From Paraphysomonas bandaiensis (Eukaryota > Chrysophyceae), in the NCBI GenBank assembly GCA_965644295.1, contig CBFFRP010000410.1:288307-352306 (forward strand): 64,000 bases of DNA. Reading direction: 5' to 3'. Every line of letters begins with the position of its first letter. Within the stretch, counting starts at the first letter, position 1. Made by a program: the position numbers and the translations under genes. Under the pieces are notes generated by a model, which ran no database searches, was not told the DNA's origin, and saw only the letters and a list, made by a program, of their open reading frames with translations. Below, piece after piece: positions 47,901 to 57,084 of this stretch.

Positions 47901-48430
47901 GGTCTTATAGAAACAATGAAAGGAGAAAGTACCAGTGGGCTCTACACTCTACACTATAGCTACACTCTCGGAACGAGACAATTATATATCATTTTCCAGC
48001 CAGCATTAGTCATTTTTGAAGTCCCAATTTCAATAATATGGATATGTAAGTCACTGACATACACCTCAGCCAGAACGTCACAAAAAGTAAGACCTGAGCA
48101 TTGCTCTTCTATTCTGCCTCACTTAACACAACGCCGGTATGATTATAGGATGTTTGATTAATTTATCCGTATTCACCAGTTATTAAAATCACACCTAATT
48201 GAAATCAAATGTACACATACCAAAAACAAACACTTTGTAGATTTTCAACAATCTCTAACACAGTTATTTCATCTGACTCCTCAGTGCATCACAACTGAGT
48301 TTAAAGCATGAACATCAACGATAAAAAATACCATATCAGTAATATAATAAGTGTCTTGCATCGCTAAAATACAAATACATATGTAACTTGGGAGATTCGC
48401 GCAAGTAATCGACTACTCCATGGATGCTGT
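47901..48430. other. Intergenic region
   Basis: No supported gene between the dispersed repeat and CIPK copy 2. Confidence 0.4.
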
Positions 48431-50112
48431 TCATCTACATGACAACGATGAAGGGTTAGGAGTGGAATTAATCAGAGATGATATTTTCTTGTTTAATTCC
48501 GTGAATGCAGTGTGGAACTCCATGATATCGCCCTTGCCCCTTCTCACCTGTGTGTGCATGCAACATTTAAAGATTACAAATGCAAAAGAAAACTATAACC
48601 TCTAACAAAGATATGGTCCCTGGATCTGCTAAAACGGCATATATCTGAACTGATATTCCAATCATTCCTTTGGCCGTTAAAAGAGTTGCCTTTGCCTTCA
48701 TATTACTTGATTGTTGTGCAGTAACCTCAAATCCCATTTCACGAAGTGCCTCCGTTACGCCACTCATCAGCCGATCGGGGCTTGAGTAGCTAGTGAACTG
48801 AAACGTTCTCTTGGTTACTTTATCCGCCCGTGGTCGAAAAACTCTATCCAATGCGAATCCACCACATTGATTGACCAAGTCAAATGCATTCAGATGTTTC
48901 GGTGCCCGTGTTACTTCTTGCTGGCCATTATCACTGTCTGCCTCTTCAGCGTCTTCCACCGCGTTTTGAACTCCAGCCTCAATTTCCTTTTCCGTAGGAA
49001 CTCTGGGAACTGCACGGCTGCTCTCGTGCCCTCCATCAGCAGGAGCACCTGCCCTTCGGCGAGAATCTCTTCCACTTCCCATCACAGGTTTGCTGTCATC
49101 AGGTGGTTTATCCTGATCTTCATTTGCCGCAGATCTTGCGGCAGCAACTATGTTATTAAGTGAAGGCGTTGGATGATAGCTCTTCGGCCCATCATCAAAT
49201 GTAACCCACGGGTGATTTCGCACATCAGTCAGAGTTACTCGTTCCTTTGGATCAGCAACCAAAATCGAATCCAAAAGCGAACGAACTTCAGCAGAAAACC
49301 ACGACGGATAGGTGAAATCTGCCGCTTGAATCTTCGAAAATAAGGCCACAATGGTCGATTCGTCGAAAGGAAGAAACCCGGCAAGAAGAACATACAGTAT
49401 AACTCCAATACTCCATACGTCTGCCTTCTTCCCTTCGTAACCGCGGTCAGCAAGAACCTCTGGGGCCACGTAATTTGGAGTTCCGCAAGTTGTGTGCAAT
49501 AACTCTGTACGGGATGCACCATCACCATCAGCATCACCTACATATAACGACGACAGCCCAAAGTCGCTTATCTTAAGGTTTCCTTGCTCATCTAGGAGTA
49601 AGTTTTCTGGTTTCAAATCTCGGTGACATACTCCTAACCCATGACAGTATTCAACTCCTTCAACCAATTGGCGGAAATAAAAGCGAGCCATTTCTTCTGA
49701 AAAGCGGCCTTCGCTGACAATCTTATCGAACAGTTCCCCGCCAGTTACCAACTCCAAGACAATAAATATTTTCGTTCGCGATGCTAAAACTTCTTTCATG
49801 CCTACAACATACTGATGTCTTACAATCTTCATGATTGATATTTCCTTCTTGATCTGTGGGCCCATATTTTGCTTCTGAATTTTTTCTTTGTCCAGAACCT
49901 GCAGAACCCTCCAGTAAGAAACGACTGAAGCAGAGCGCACAGAATACCTTAATTGCAACAGGCTCTGAAGTTTCAGTGTTGACTGCATACTTAACCCTTA
50001 ACGAACAGCCATATCAATAAATTAAAATAGACGGAATTAGAGTGACGTACTTTCCGAACGTGCCTTCACCAAGAGTGCGAAACAGCTCGTACTTTCCGAC
50101 TTTTTTAACCAT
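48431..50112 (-). CDS. CIPK/SnRK3-like kinase with NAF motif, copy 2
   Basis: Exons 50112-50051, 49996-49948, 49898-48600 and 48547-48431 give 508 aa, with intron positions and lengths identical to copy 1 (20317-22001). Kinase motifs (HRDLKPENLLL, SDFGLS, CGTPNYVAPEVL) and the NAF motif (LNAFDLVNQ) are intact. Differences lie in the linker: four residues (GADS) are missing and five or so substitutions occur (for example DQDKPP for DQDTPP and EVTRAP for EVARAP). The kinase domain is identical. Beyond IMEFHTAFTELNKKISSLIN the C-terminal tails diverge, here STPNPSSLSCR. Homology covers about 48472-50161, so introns and a short flank were copied along with the exons, which excludes retroposition. 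Confidence 0.9.
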
Positions 50113-50371
50113 AATATTCAGGTAACTGTGACGACAACACACTGAGGGCCTATGAGCAGGCAAGCACTGTTCTGTGCAGCTAACTCTAACTGGAAACACA
50201 GCCCAATCTTCGCATGTGTGTATTTCATGATGCATGATTTATGATTCATATGATATCCTCAACAAGATGAACAAAAATAGCAGGATTTTAGGAAAAAACA
50301 GTCTAATATTAAGGTAAGGGTGGGAAGAATATACAGTATTTCCCATAATCCTGAAATCAGAATACCGAATA

Positions 50372-50400
50372 CGCAGCAGTATACCCTGTATGTACAGAGT
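50372..50400. promoter_or_regulatory. Divergent 5' region with GCAGCAGTATACCCTGTAT motif
   Basis: ACGCAGCAGTATACCCTGTA lies between CIPK copy 2 and the gene at 50602. It belongs to the same 5' motif group as those at 14.5, 25.2, 41.5 and 44.6 kb. Confidence 0.4.
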
Positions 50401-50601
50401 TGGAGTTGTGGCCTCTCTGGCATTTTTTACCACCATCAGACAGGCACTCTCACTGCACACTTTAATGCACCGCAGAAGTGATACTGTCATCAACACCAGC
50501 GAAGTTGCTCTATCTCTATTGTACTATTTTTACCTGAAAGAATCAACTAAGTTTTAGCTTGTACCTTCTCCACTAGTGCTTCGGTCATAAGAGAATTGAA
50601 G

Positions 50602-51227
50602 ATGGGCGGATGCTGTCCCTGTTGGAATTCTAATGGCAACTAGATTATTTAGCACATATTATTACTAACTTCTTACAAATAGATCACAGCAGTGAATATA
50701 CCCCCATTAACCCCCGTGAACCATCTAATTCTCCCGATGTGCTTCCCGATATGAACAAATCCCAATACTATCAAACAGTTGTTGATTCTGCGCAGAGGTA
50801 TGGCCCATATATTGTATTCGTGAGTACAGCCGTGAAGCTCCCTGTAAATGTAGAAAATTTATCAATTCAAGTAGCCTCAGGGTGGTTCCAATGACTGCTG
50901 ATTCAGAGGATTTAAAGTAAGTAACACCACTGTATTGAGGTCTGTGACCATTCACTTCTTAGGTCGCGCGTTACAGAAGCGAATATTGCCCTCGACGTGC
51001 TCATTTCACCACGTAATGGCAGAAATTGGGTTCAATGGGAAAGTAATTCATCATCACAGCAGGTTGTTGATATTTTAAGTGAGCCAGTCGCTGTGAACAA
51101 CTATGACATTGTTGCTGATGAAATGGCTGAAATGGTAGCCAAGCATACATTTACCCTGAATGTTGACGACAGCATGAATAATTCTACTGTTGCATCCTTT
51201 AAGCCGGTCAGTTCTGCGATGGTATAA
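50602..51227 (+). CDS. Small N-terminally acylated protein, possibly LAMTOR1 (p18)-like
   Basis: Exons 50602-50620, 50683-50797, 50854-50916 and 50963-51227 give 153 aa. The first exon encodes MGGCCP, a Gly2/Cys motif suited to N-myristoylation plus palmitoylation. The body has SQYYQTVVDSAQRKFINSSS and later DIVADEMAEMVAKHTFTLN. Length, N-terminal lipidation motif and the helix followed by a FI-SS segment resemble LAMTOR1/p18, the lysosomal anchor of the Ragulator complex, but identity is weak. Introns 3 and 4 have good sites. Intron 1 (50621-50682) has a canonical TACTAAC branch site but a poor donor (GTTGGA), so the first exon is the least certain part. Confidence 0.55.
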
Positions 51228-51615
51228 TGCGTATAGTGTTAGTTGACCCCACTATGTTGAGGTGTGTTGTTATTAGAGAAATAAGCGTTTGATTAACTGA
51301 GTAGTAACGACAATGAAACGTAGTGTTTGGTATTGCTTGAAGTACTAGAATCGATTAAACAAATTTGTTGTCATAAGATATTTACGCCATTTGGCGAACT
51401 TTACCAAGATCAAGCACCCATCCCATATCTCATAGCTATCGGCATATGCTTTCAGGAAAAATAAAAATCTGTGCGACAAATGTATCGATGTGTAGTACCC
51501 TAAAAAAAAAAAGCGGGATGGCTTATACGCTCCGCTTGCAGGCAATGGGTCCGTTAAATCGAATCCCTAAAATCTATACCTTATTATTTTCCCATAAAAT
51601 AAACAAGAATAATTA

Positions 51616-51681
51616 GAACGCCCGAATTGCGGAGCAATTTGCGACCAGGGGGGAGGATCTTTAGATCCGGAGGGAGCCTGG
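51616..51681. other. GC-rich nested hairpin near left end of the viral element
   Basis: A GC-rich island in AT-rich DNA. It contains AATTGC-GGA-GCAATT (51625-51639) and a nested stem CCAGG (51645-51649) ... GGATCT-TT-AGATCC (51655-51668) ... CCTGG (51677-51681). It could be a terminus-associated structure, transcription terminator or a mobile GC-cluster-like insertion. Confidence 0.6.
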
Positions 51682-52086
51682 TATATTATTCTGAATGTTT
51701 TATATTAATGTAATATCAATCTTTTTTATATATCTTTTATGTATATCTATATTAATAATTCTTCTTATATTATTTCGATTACTAATATCCTATTTATAAA
51801 TTGACATTTTGGCATTGGCATTTTATAGTAAAATAATCTGGCTGAAATAATATTTTATAAAATAGAGTTTCAAAAGTATAAATTGCCAGCGCCTAAATGC
51901 CATCGTCGTTATTATAGTTAAGAGTAGAAAACAGCTCGCCACCATACCTACTACACTATCTTATCGTACCCACACAATAGCGTCATCACTGTCTACTTAT
52001 GTACTATGTCTTTAAGTCATATCGATATTTAAAAAAGGTTTAAAGAATTGATTTGTTGATTACATACCTAAAGTATTTTTTATATT

Positions 52087-52102
52087 AAAACTACTTAAAG
52101 AA
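52087..52102 (+). promoter_or_regulatory. Element promoter motif, copy 1
   Basis: AAAACTACTTAAAGAA, followed by a TATAGTATTATTATA stretch, ends about 22 nt before the ATG at 52125. An almost identical block stands before the next gene. Confidence 0.6.
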
Positions 52103-52124
52103 TTACAAATATAGTATTATTATA

Positions 52125-52466
52125 ATGAACGAAACTTTAGACAAACCTGTTTTGATGATGACAAAATTAGAGCAAGATGAAATAAGACAATCTGATGAAT
52201 ACAAAAAAGCTATCAAGTACATACCTTATCTATTTAAAACCCGCAAAACCTTTAATAATAGGCAATGGTCTTATGGAATGAAGCACACTGTAGAAAGATA
52301 CATACGGACTTATAATCTTGAGAACAATTATTACGTTTCTAATAATGCTTTAATATTGGGTATGATAGATTCGGGTTTCAAAGCAAAGCATGAATCTAAC
52401 ACTCAAAATTATATATTCAATTTCACAGAAACTATTATCAACAAAAATATGAGAAAACAACGATAG
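52125..52466 (+). CDS. Small conserved viral protein, 113 aa
   Basis: First gene of the element. It has a YGMKHTVERYIRTY segment followed by NYYVSNNALILGMIDSGFKA and an Asn-rich end (YIFNFTETIIN). The pattern SYG-KH--E-----YVSN--fI-aM---GF----------FN is one I associate with small ORFs in virophages and large DNA viruses of protists, where its function is not known. It is preceded by the ACTACTTAAAGAAT motif and followed, 89 nt later, by the helicase gene with the same motif. No introns and no signal peptide. Probably an early replication-associated protein by position only. Confidence 0.65.
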   Translation: MNETLDKPVLMMTKLEQDEIRQSDEYKKAIKYIPYLFKTRKTFNNRQWSYGMKHTVERYIRTYNLENNYYVSNNALILGMIDSGFKAKHESNTQNYIFNFTETIINKNMRKQR

Positions 52467-52513
52467 AGCCTATTTTTATTTATATTGTCAAATTAAGTAT
52501 TTTTTATATTAAA

Positions 52514-52527
52514 ACTACTTAAAGAAT
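52514..52527 (+). promoter_or_regulatory. Element promoter motif, copy 2
   Basis: ACTACTTAAAGAAT lies 27 nt before the helicase ATG at 52555, with the same flanks (TTTTTATATTAAA upstream, ATATAGTATTATTATA downstream) as copy 1. Confidence 0.65.
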
Positions 52528-52554
52528 ATTTATATATAGTATTATTATAAAAGA

Positions 52555-54297
52555 ATGAATTTTGAAAATTCGATTTTACTGACCTCTGAGGAGATTGAAC
52601 AACTTGTCACTTCTATGTTTCCAAATGACAAGGCAAATACTATTGCCAAAGGATTATGTAACTACTGCTTCATTAACAAAGGAATGATATACTTTCTTGA
52701 ATCTAATATTACATATTCACAGCTACCTTTAAGTGTAGGAAAATCTAAGTTAGTTACTATTATTACGAGTTATATACAGAAATCTTTTCAATCTTTAAGC
52801 GAATACAAACAAGAAATATTGAAATTAAAATACGAAAAATTTTACAAAATATTTCTTAATGCATCTGTATTACAGTATTACGATCAAATAATAACAGTAC
52901 TAGAAATAAAGAAAGTAGTATTTGATACAACGCCCTATGAGATACATTTTAATAATGGATATTATGATCTTCAGCATAATAAATTCAAACAAAGAGAATT
53001 ACACAAACATTATGTTACGCAATATATTCAAAGAGATTATGTAAAGTCTAGTGAAGATGAACGCGATAAAATGATGGAACATATTAGAAAAATTTATCCT
53101 GATAACGAAGATATGAATTGTATTCTTTTAACGCTTGGTTCTGCTCTCAGTGGTAAGTCTAACGTTGATCAAGATACGTTATTTCTCTTGGGAGTAGCGT
53201 CCGCTGGGAAATCGTTTATAATGGAATTATCACAAAAAACATTTGAATGTTACTTTAAAGAATTAAAAAATGACACTTTTAGTCACAACAACAGTAAGAT
53301 TGATAAAATTTTAAATAGTTTTGCAAACAACCCTCAAATTAGGATTACATGGGTTAATGAAATCAAAGATGTTAAAATAGACGAAACACTATTCAAAAAG
53401 TTTTGTGAAGGAAAACTACAAACAACTAAATTATATGAAGATGAATCTCATGATATAACTCATAATTCAAAATCTTTTATAACGGCTAATACTATGCCTA
53501 GTATGAAAATAGATTCCGGTGTAGTTAGACGATTTAAAGGATACACGCATGTAAGTAAGTTTGTAGATAATCCTGATGAAGTGGATGAATCTAATCACAT
53601 TTACCTTAAAGATAAGTACCTACTCGATAATATAGTAAAACACAATCTATTGAATGCATGGTTTGACATATTAGCAAAGTATTGTTACAAGTGGTCAAAA
53701 GGAGAAAAGCCCAAATTTAATAAGAATTTTACAGAAACAAAAGATTCAGTTGTCAATACTAATGACATAATGCAAGACTTTATAGATGGTTATTTCATAA
53801 AAACAGATAAATCATCTGACAGGATAAGTAAAGAACTAATGGAAACATATTTCAAGAAACAATATCCTGATAAACATTTATCAATGGTACAACTGATAAC
53901 ATCATTAAAAGATAAAGGTTTACACTACAATGCTAGTATGCGCGTTGACGGTGTTCGTGGTTGTTTTACAAATATTAAACTGCGAATGAAAAAACTTCTT
54001 AAAAGTGGCGAAGAAAAACGAACCGATTTGACAGAGTACACAATTCAATTAGAAAACGAAATAGAAACATATAAAGATGAAATTGAATATCTTAAACAGC
54101 AATTAAGTATGTTCAATAGACAATCTAAATCAATCAAGTCAAAAAATTCTAAGATGGTCAAAGTTAAGAAAGTTACTTTTGAATATGATACTGACAATGA
54201 CGATGAACCCATACCCGAAACATTTAAAACAAATATATTTAAACAACAAAAAATTGAAAAAGAAGAATTAAATGAAATTATTGATTTACTAAATTAA
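52555..54297 (+). CDS. D5-like primase-helicase (SF3 helicase), 580 aa
   Basis: Superfamily 3 helicase motifs are in order: Walker A GVASAGKS (213-220), Walker B region RITWVNEIKD (263-272), motif C KSFITANTMPS (306-316) and an arginine motif GVVRRFKGY (322-330). Upstream, FDTTPYEIHFNNGYYDLQ (123-140) fits the D5_N region that precedes the helicase in NCLDV, virophage and PLV proteins. No archaeo-eukaryotic primase motifs are obvious in the first 120 residues, so priming activity is uncertain. The C-terminus has a coiled coil (about 490-520) and an acidic/basic tail. The enzyme would unwind the element's DNA as a hexamer. All key residues are intact, which suggests recent activity or selection. 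Confidence 0.92.
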   Translation: MNFENSILLTSEEIEQLVTSMFPNDKANTIAKGLCNYCFINKGMIYFLESNITYSQLPLSVGKSKLVTIITSYIQKSFQSLSEYKQEILKLKYEKFYKIFLNASVLQYYDQIITVLEIKKVVFDTTPYEIHFNNGYYDLQHNKFKQRELHKHYVTQYIQRDYVKSSEDERDKMMEHIRKIYPDNEDMNCILLTLGSALSGKSNVDQDTLFLLGVASAGKSFIMELSQKTFECYFKELKNDTFSHNNSKIDKILNSFANNPQIRITWVNEIKDVKIDETLFKKFCEGKLQTTKLYEDESHDITHNSKSFITANTMPSMKIDSGVVRRFKGYTHVSKFVDNPDEVDESNHIYLKDKYLLDNIVKHNLLNAWFDILAKYCYKWSKGEKPKFNKNFTETKDSVVNTNDIMQDFIDGYFIKTDKSSDRISKELMETYFKKQYPDKHLSMVQLITSLKDKGLHYNASMRVDGVRGCFTNIKLRMKKLLKSGEEKRTDLTEYTIQLENEIETYKDEIEYLKQQLSMFNRQSKSIKSKNSKMVKVKKVTFEYDTDNDDEPIPETFKTNIFKQQKIEKEELNEIIDLLN

Positions 54298-54300
54298 AAA

Positions 54301-54313
54301 GTACTTAAAAAAT
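54301..54313 (+). promoter_or_regulatory. Element promoter motif, copy 3
   Basis: GTACTTAAAAAAT (with AAA before it) ends 26 nt before the ATG at 54340; a TATATATAGTTTAG stretch lies between. Confidence 0.55.
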
Positions 54314-54339
54314 TATTATATATAGTTTAGTTATATATA

Positions 54340-54693
54340 ATGGTAAAAAAGTCTGTTTACACTAAAAAGATTATCAAAGAGAAAACTGTGAAGCACGGAA
54401 AAGAACGAACAATACAATTGTACAGAAATGACAAAAAGAATAATATCTCTGCTCAAGATGTACGCGATATTGTACAAGGATTGCAAAATTCAGATCCAAA
54501 TAAACTATTTATGGTGCGCGCTTTAAACGCAGCCAGATGGAGCACACTCAAAGGATTTTATAGTGACCTAAATGTTGATGATGAAGAAGATTATTATGCA
54601 AATAGAGTCAAAGACACAGATAAGTTTTCAAAGTTCTCACAATTGCAAATTACTGCCTTTGTACCCGATGATATTGAGGATAATTTTGTTTAA
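54340..54693 (+). CDS. Hypothetical element protein, 117 aa
   Basis: A 117-aa product, basic at the N-terminus (MVKKSVYTKKIIKEKTVK) and acidic at the end (FVPDDIEDNF). The middle has AQDVRDIVQGLQNSDPNKLF and MVRALNAARWSTLKGFYSD. I do not recognise the family. It lies between the helicase and polymerase genes, each with its own copy of the promoter motif, so it may serve replication, for example as a DNA-binding or accessory factor. Confidence 0.6.
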   Translation: MVKKSVYTKKIIKEKTVKHGKERTIQLYRNDKKNNISAQDVRDIVQGLQNSDPNKLFMVRALNAARWSTLKGFYSDLNVDDEEDYYANRVKDTDKFSKFSQLQITAFVPDDIEDNFV

Positions 54694-54699
54694 TATAAA

Positions 54700-54713
54700 A
54701 CTACTTAAAAAAT
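54700..54713 (+). promoter_or_regulatory. Element promoter motif, copy 4
   Basis: ACTACTTAAAAAAT ends 25 nt before the first ATG at 54739; AT-only spacer. Confidence 0.6.
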
Positions 54714-54738
54714 AATTAATATAATAATAATATATAGA

Positions 54739-55989
54739 ATGTATTTTTATTATAAAATGAATAGTGCCATGTACAGAGTTTTAGATGTTAAGAACTACAT
54801 CTTTTCAGACATGTCACATGAGAAATGTATGAAATTAGAATATGCGTATCAATTGTTTAAAGGATACGAAGCATCAGATGAAGGAATAAAACAGTATGGT
54901 AAAGATTTCAGGGCGTGGTGTAGAGAGATGAGATTTACTAAAAACTTGTCAATTGATTACAAAAAATTTCATTCACACTTGGGCGCTGTTAAATGTGTCT
55001 TTATGCAATATTGTAAAGGAAAATATGAACATCATAAAAAGATTAAAAAAATAGAAAATGGATACTTTCAAGATTGTTACAATGCAGGTTTACAGTTTTG
55101 CGAGCCGGGAGTATTTAATTCATATGGATACGATTTTAGTGGATTTTATCCATCTCTATTGATAGATGATAACTTTTTAATACCAACAAAGAAAGGAAAA
55201 GAAAAATACTTAAAGAAGTTAAAAAAACGTTCTAAACTTAAATACGGAATATACAGAGTTAAAATTACATCTGATAATAAAAACTTTAAAAAGATATTTT
55301 CATTTTCTCCAAAACATACATATACTCATATATCTCTAAAACATGCAATGAAATGCAAAAAGAAATTTGATGTAAATATTGAGTTAATTGTTGATGATAA
55401 ACCAAACGCATACATATACAGAACAAAAGATTTAGTAAAAGCAAGTGAAATATTTGCAGAATGGTACAATCGTTTAATTCAGTTAAAAAAGTTGTATCCC
55501 AACAACAAACTTGTAAAGCATTTGATGTCATCGCTATGGGGAACGTTAACGCAGTACAATATGATATATAAATCATATGATGAATTAGAAAATGAAGGTT
55601 ATGACTGGGGATATACAAAGGAATGCGATTATATTGTACAGGATAAGTATATGTCAGCACATAGTAACGATGAAGAGAATTATAAACTTTTAGATTCAAA
55701 TAATCCTTTTAAATACAATATTAGACTACTTCCGTTTTTGCTTTCATATGCAAGAAACAAAATAGCAGAAGTGGCATTGAAGGATATTGACAACGTCATT
55801 CGTATTCACACAGATAACGTTACTTTTAAGAAAGATCCAAAATTAGATATACCCAATCTATTGCGAGAAGATAAAACTTCGGGTATGATTGAATGGAGAC
55901 ATGTAAATGGATACAATCATATATGTCCAAAGTGTGACGAGCGACTTAAATACAAGGACATAAAAACACATATTGAAGAATGTTGTTAA
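54739..55989 (+). CDS. Compact family B DNA polymerase, 416 aa
   Basis: Motif A is YDFSGFYPSLL (D132), motif B KHLMSSLWGTLTQYN (K260 to G268) and motif C IRIHTDNV (TD at 358-359). These are the polymerase palm signatures of viral and plasmid-type B DNA polymerases. The usual N-terminal 3'-5' exonuclease motifs are absent, and the protein is far shorter than Polinton PolB (about 1000 aa) or virophage polymerases. Motif C has HTDN where YxDTDS is typical. The C-terminus has a CPKC-x13-H-x3-CC-type zinc-binding motif (HICPKCDERLKYKD, HIEECC). Three methionines lie within the first ten residues, so the start may be M7 or M11. Its end overlaps by 4 nt with the convergent integrase gene. Confidence 0.8.
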   Translation: MYFYYKMNSAMYRVLDVKNYIFSDMSHEKCMKLEYAYQLFKGYEASDEGIKQYGKDFRAWCREMRFTKNLSIDYKKFHSHLGAVKCVFMQYCKGKYEHHKKIKKIENGYFQDCYNAGLQFCEPGVFNSYGYDFSGFYPSLLIDDNFLIPTKKGKEKYLKKLKKRSKLKYGIYRVKITSDNKNFKKIFSFSPKHTYTHISLKHAMKCKKKFDVNIELIVDDKPNAYIYRTKDLVKASEIFAEWYNRLIQLKKLYPNNKLVKHLMSSLWGTLTQYNMIYKSYDELENEGYDWGYTKECDYIVQDKYMSAHSNDEENYKLLDSNNPFKYNIRLLPFLLSYARNKIAEVALKDIDNVIRIHTDNVTFKKDPKLDIPNLLREDKTSGMIEWRHVNGYNHICPKCDERLKYKDIKTHIEECC

Positions 55990-57032
55990 CGTTTTTTCTT
56001 TTTCTTAATGCTTTTATCAAAATCATCTAATAACTTTTTATCAACAGTTTTTAGTAAATCACTTTTAGCATACCATCCCGCGTCTTTTTTTAACTCTCCA
56101 TACATCCAAACTTGATAGTGATTTTCGCCATCAAAAAATCGCTTATCAAGAATCTTTTTAATTTCAACTTGTTCTTCTTCGGCATCAGGTGCAGGCATTA
56201 GTTCATCTTCTGTAAAGGATGCATTTTTAATACCACTTAACATATATCTGTATGTAACTTTTCCAGGATAATACAATATTTGTTTAATTTGTACAGGTAT
56301 AGGGTCAAAGCGGAAGTCACCTTCTCGGAACACATCAGAATTAATAGTTTCATTTAAAGCATTTTTGGGTTTGTCTAATTTTCGATACACAAAGTCACCC
56401 ACATTATATTTAGGTTTTGATTTGGTTGTGTCTGGAACAGGATACTTATGTGTTGCCAAGTCAATATTAGACACATCTTTCTTCCTTAGTTTATTCAAAT
56501 CTATTCTTAGCTTATCAACTATATCAGTCCATTCTCTATAAATTTTTCCAGTTTTTAACTCAATGCTATTCATATAACCATTAAAAAATCTGCCTAATGT
56601 TCTATTTAAACTCTCCACTGCTGACATTTGTTTATGTCGTCCCGCTAATGCAACGCTATGTAAAATACTTTCGTCGTACAAATATTTTGCAAAACCTTTT
56701 TTAAATGATGCACCGCCATCTGTTCGAATAGAAGCGTACGGTTTATTAAGATGATTACGTTGAAATATAGCCTTTATTGCTTTTAAAGTTTCATCAGAGT
56801 TTTCTGTTTTCATTGGTTCCATATCAAACTCATCAGTTGCCAAATCAACAACAACTAATAAATATTGATATCCTTTTTTATCTTTTGGTAAATGCAACAC
56901 ATCCGCCATAAAGTTATAATCTTCTTTAAGTGGTATATTATCTTTTATTCGATTATATCTTTTCTTCTTGGTTTGTTTACTTGGTCTTGTTAATGTTTCA
57001 TCGATATCATATTTTTTAATAAGATCATTCAT
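55986..57032 (-). CDS. Retroviral-type (rve) DD35E integrase with chromodomain, 348 aa
   Basis: Catalytic triad: MADVLHLP (D44), SIRTDGGASF (D105) and SAVESLNRT (E140). The D-E spacing is the canonical 34 intervening residues. A basic, extended region follows. The C-terminus from about 288 (VEIKKILDKRFFDGENHYQV, WMYGELKKDAGWYAKSDLL) fits a chromodomain, which in Polinton and Ty3 integrases guides insertion to histone marks. No HHCC zinc domain is seen; only about 40 residues precede the core. A Lys-only tail (KKKKKR) could be a nuclear signal. It joins the ends of the linear DNA to host chromosomal DNA. Read on the opposite strand to the replication genes. Confidence 0.9.
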   Translation of the reverse strand: MNDLIKKYDIDETLTRPSKQTKKKRYNRIKDNIPLKEDYNFMADVLHLPKDKKGYQYLLVVVDLATDEFDMEPMKTENSDETLKAIKAIFQRNHLNKPYASIRTDGGASFKKGFAKYLYDESILHSVALAGRHKQMSAVESLNRTLGRFFNGYMNSIELKTGKIYREWTDIVDKLRIDLNKLRKKDVSNIDLATHKYPVPDTTKSKPKYNVGDFVYRKLDKPKNALNETINSDVFREGDFRFDPIPVQIKQILYYPGKVTYRYMLSGIKNASFTEDELMPAPDAEEEQVEIKKILDKRFFDGENHYQVWMYGELKKDAGWYAKSDLLKTVDKKLLDDFDKSIKKKKKR

Positions 57033-57084
57033 AATGATATATAATACACATATAAAAAATATAAATAAACTAACTTAGTAAAAA

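Noticed and set aside
51522-51577. tRNA-like B-box (AAATCGAATCCC) at the left edge of the element
   Set aside because: A full cloverleaf cannot be drawn: T-stem and acceptor stem do not pair. Integration into a tRNA gene is therefore not claimed.
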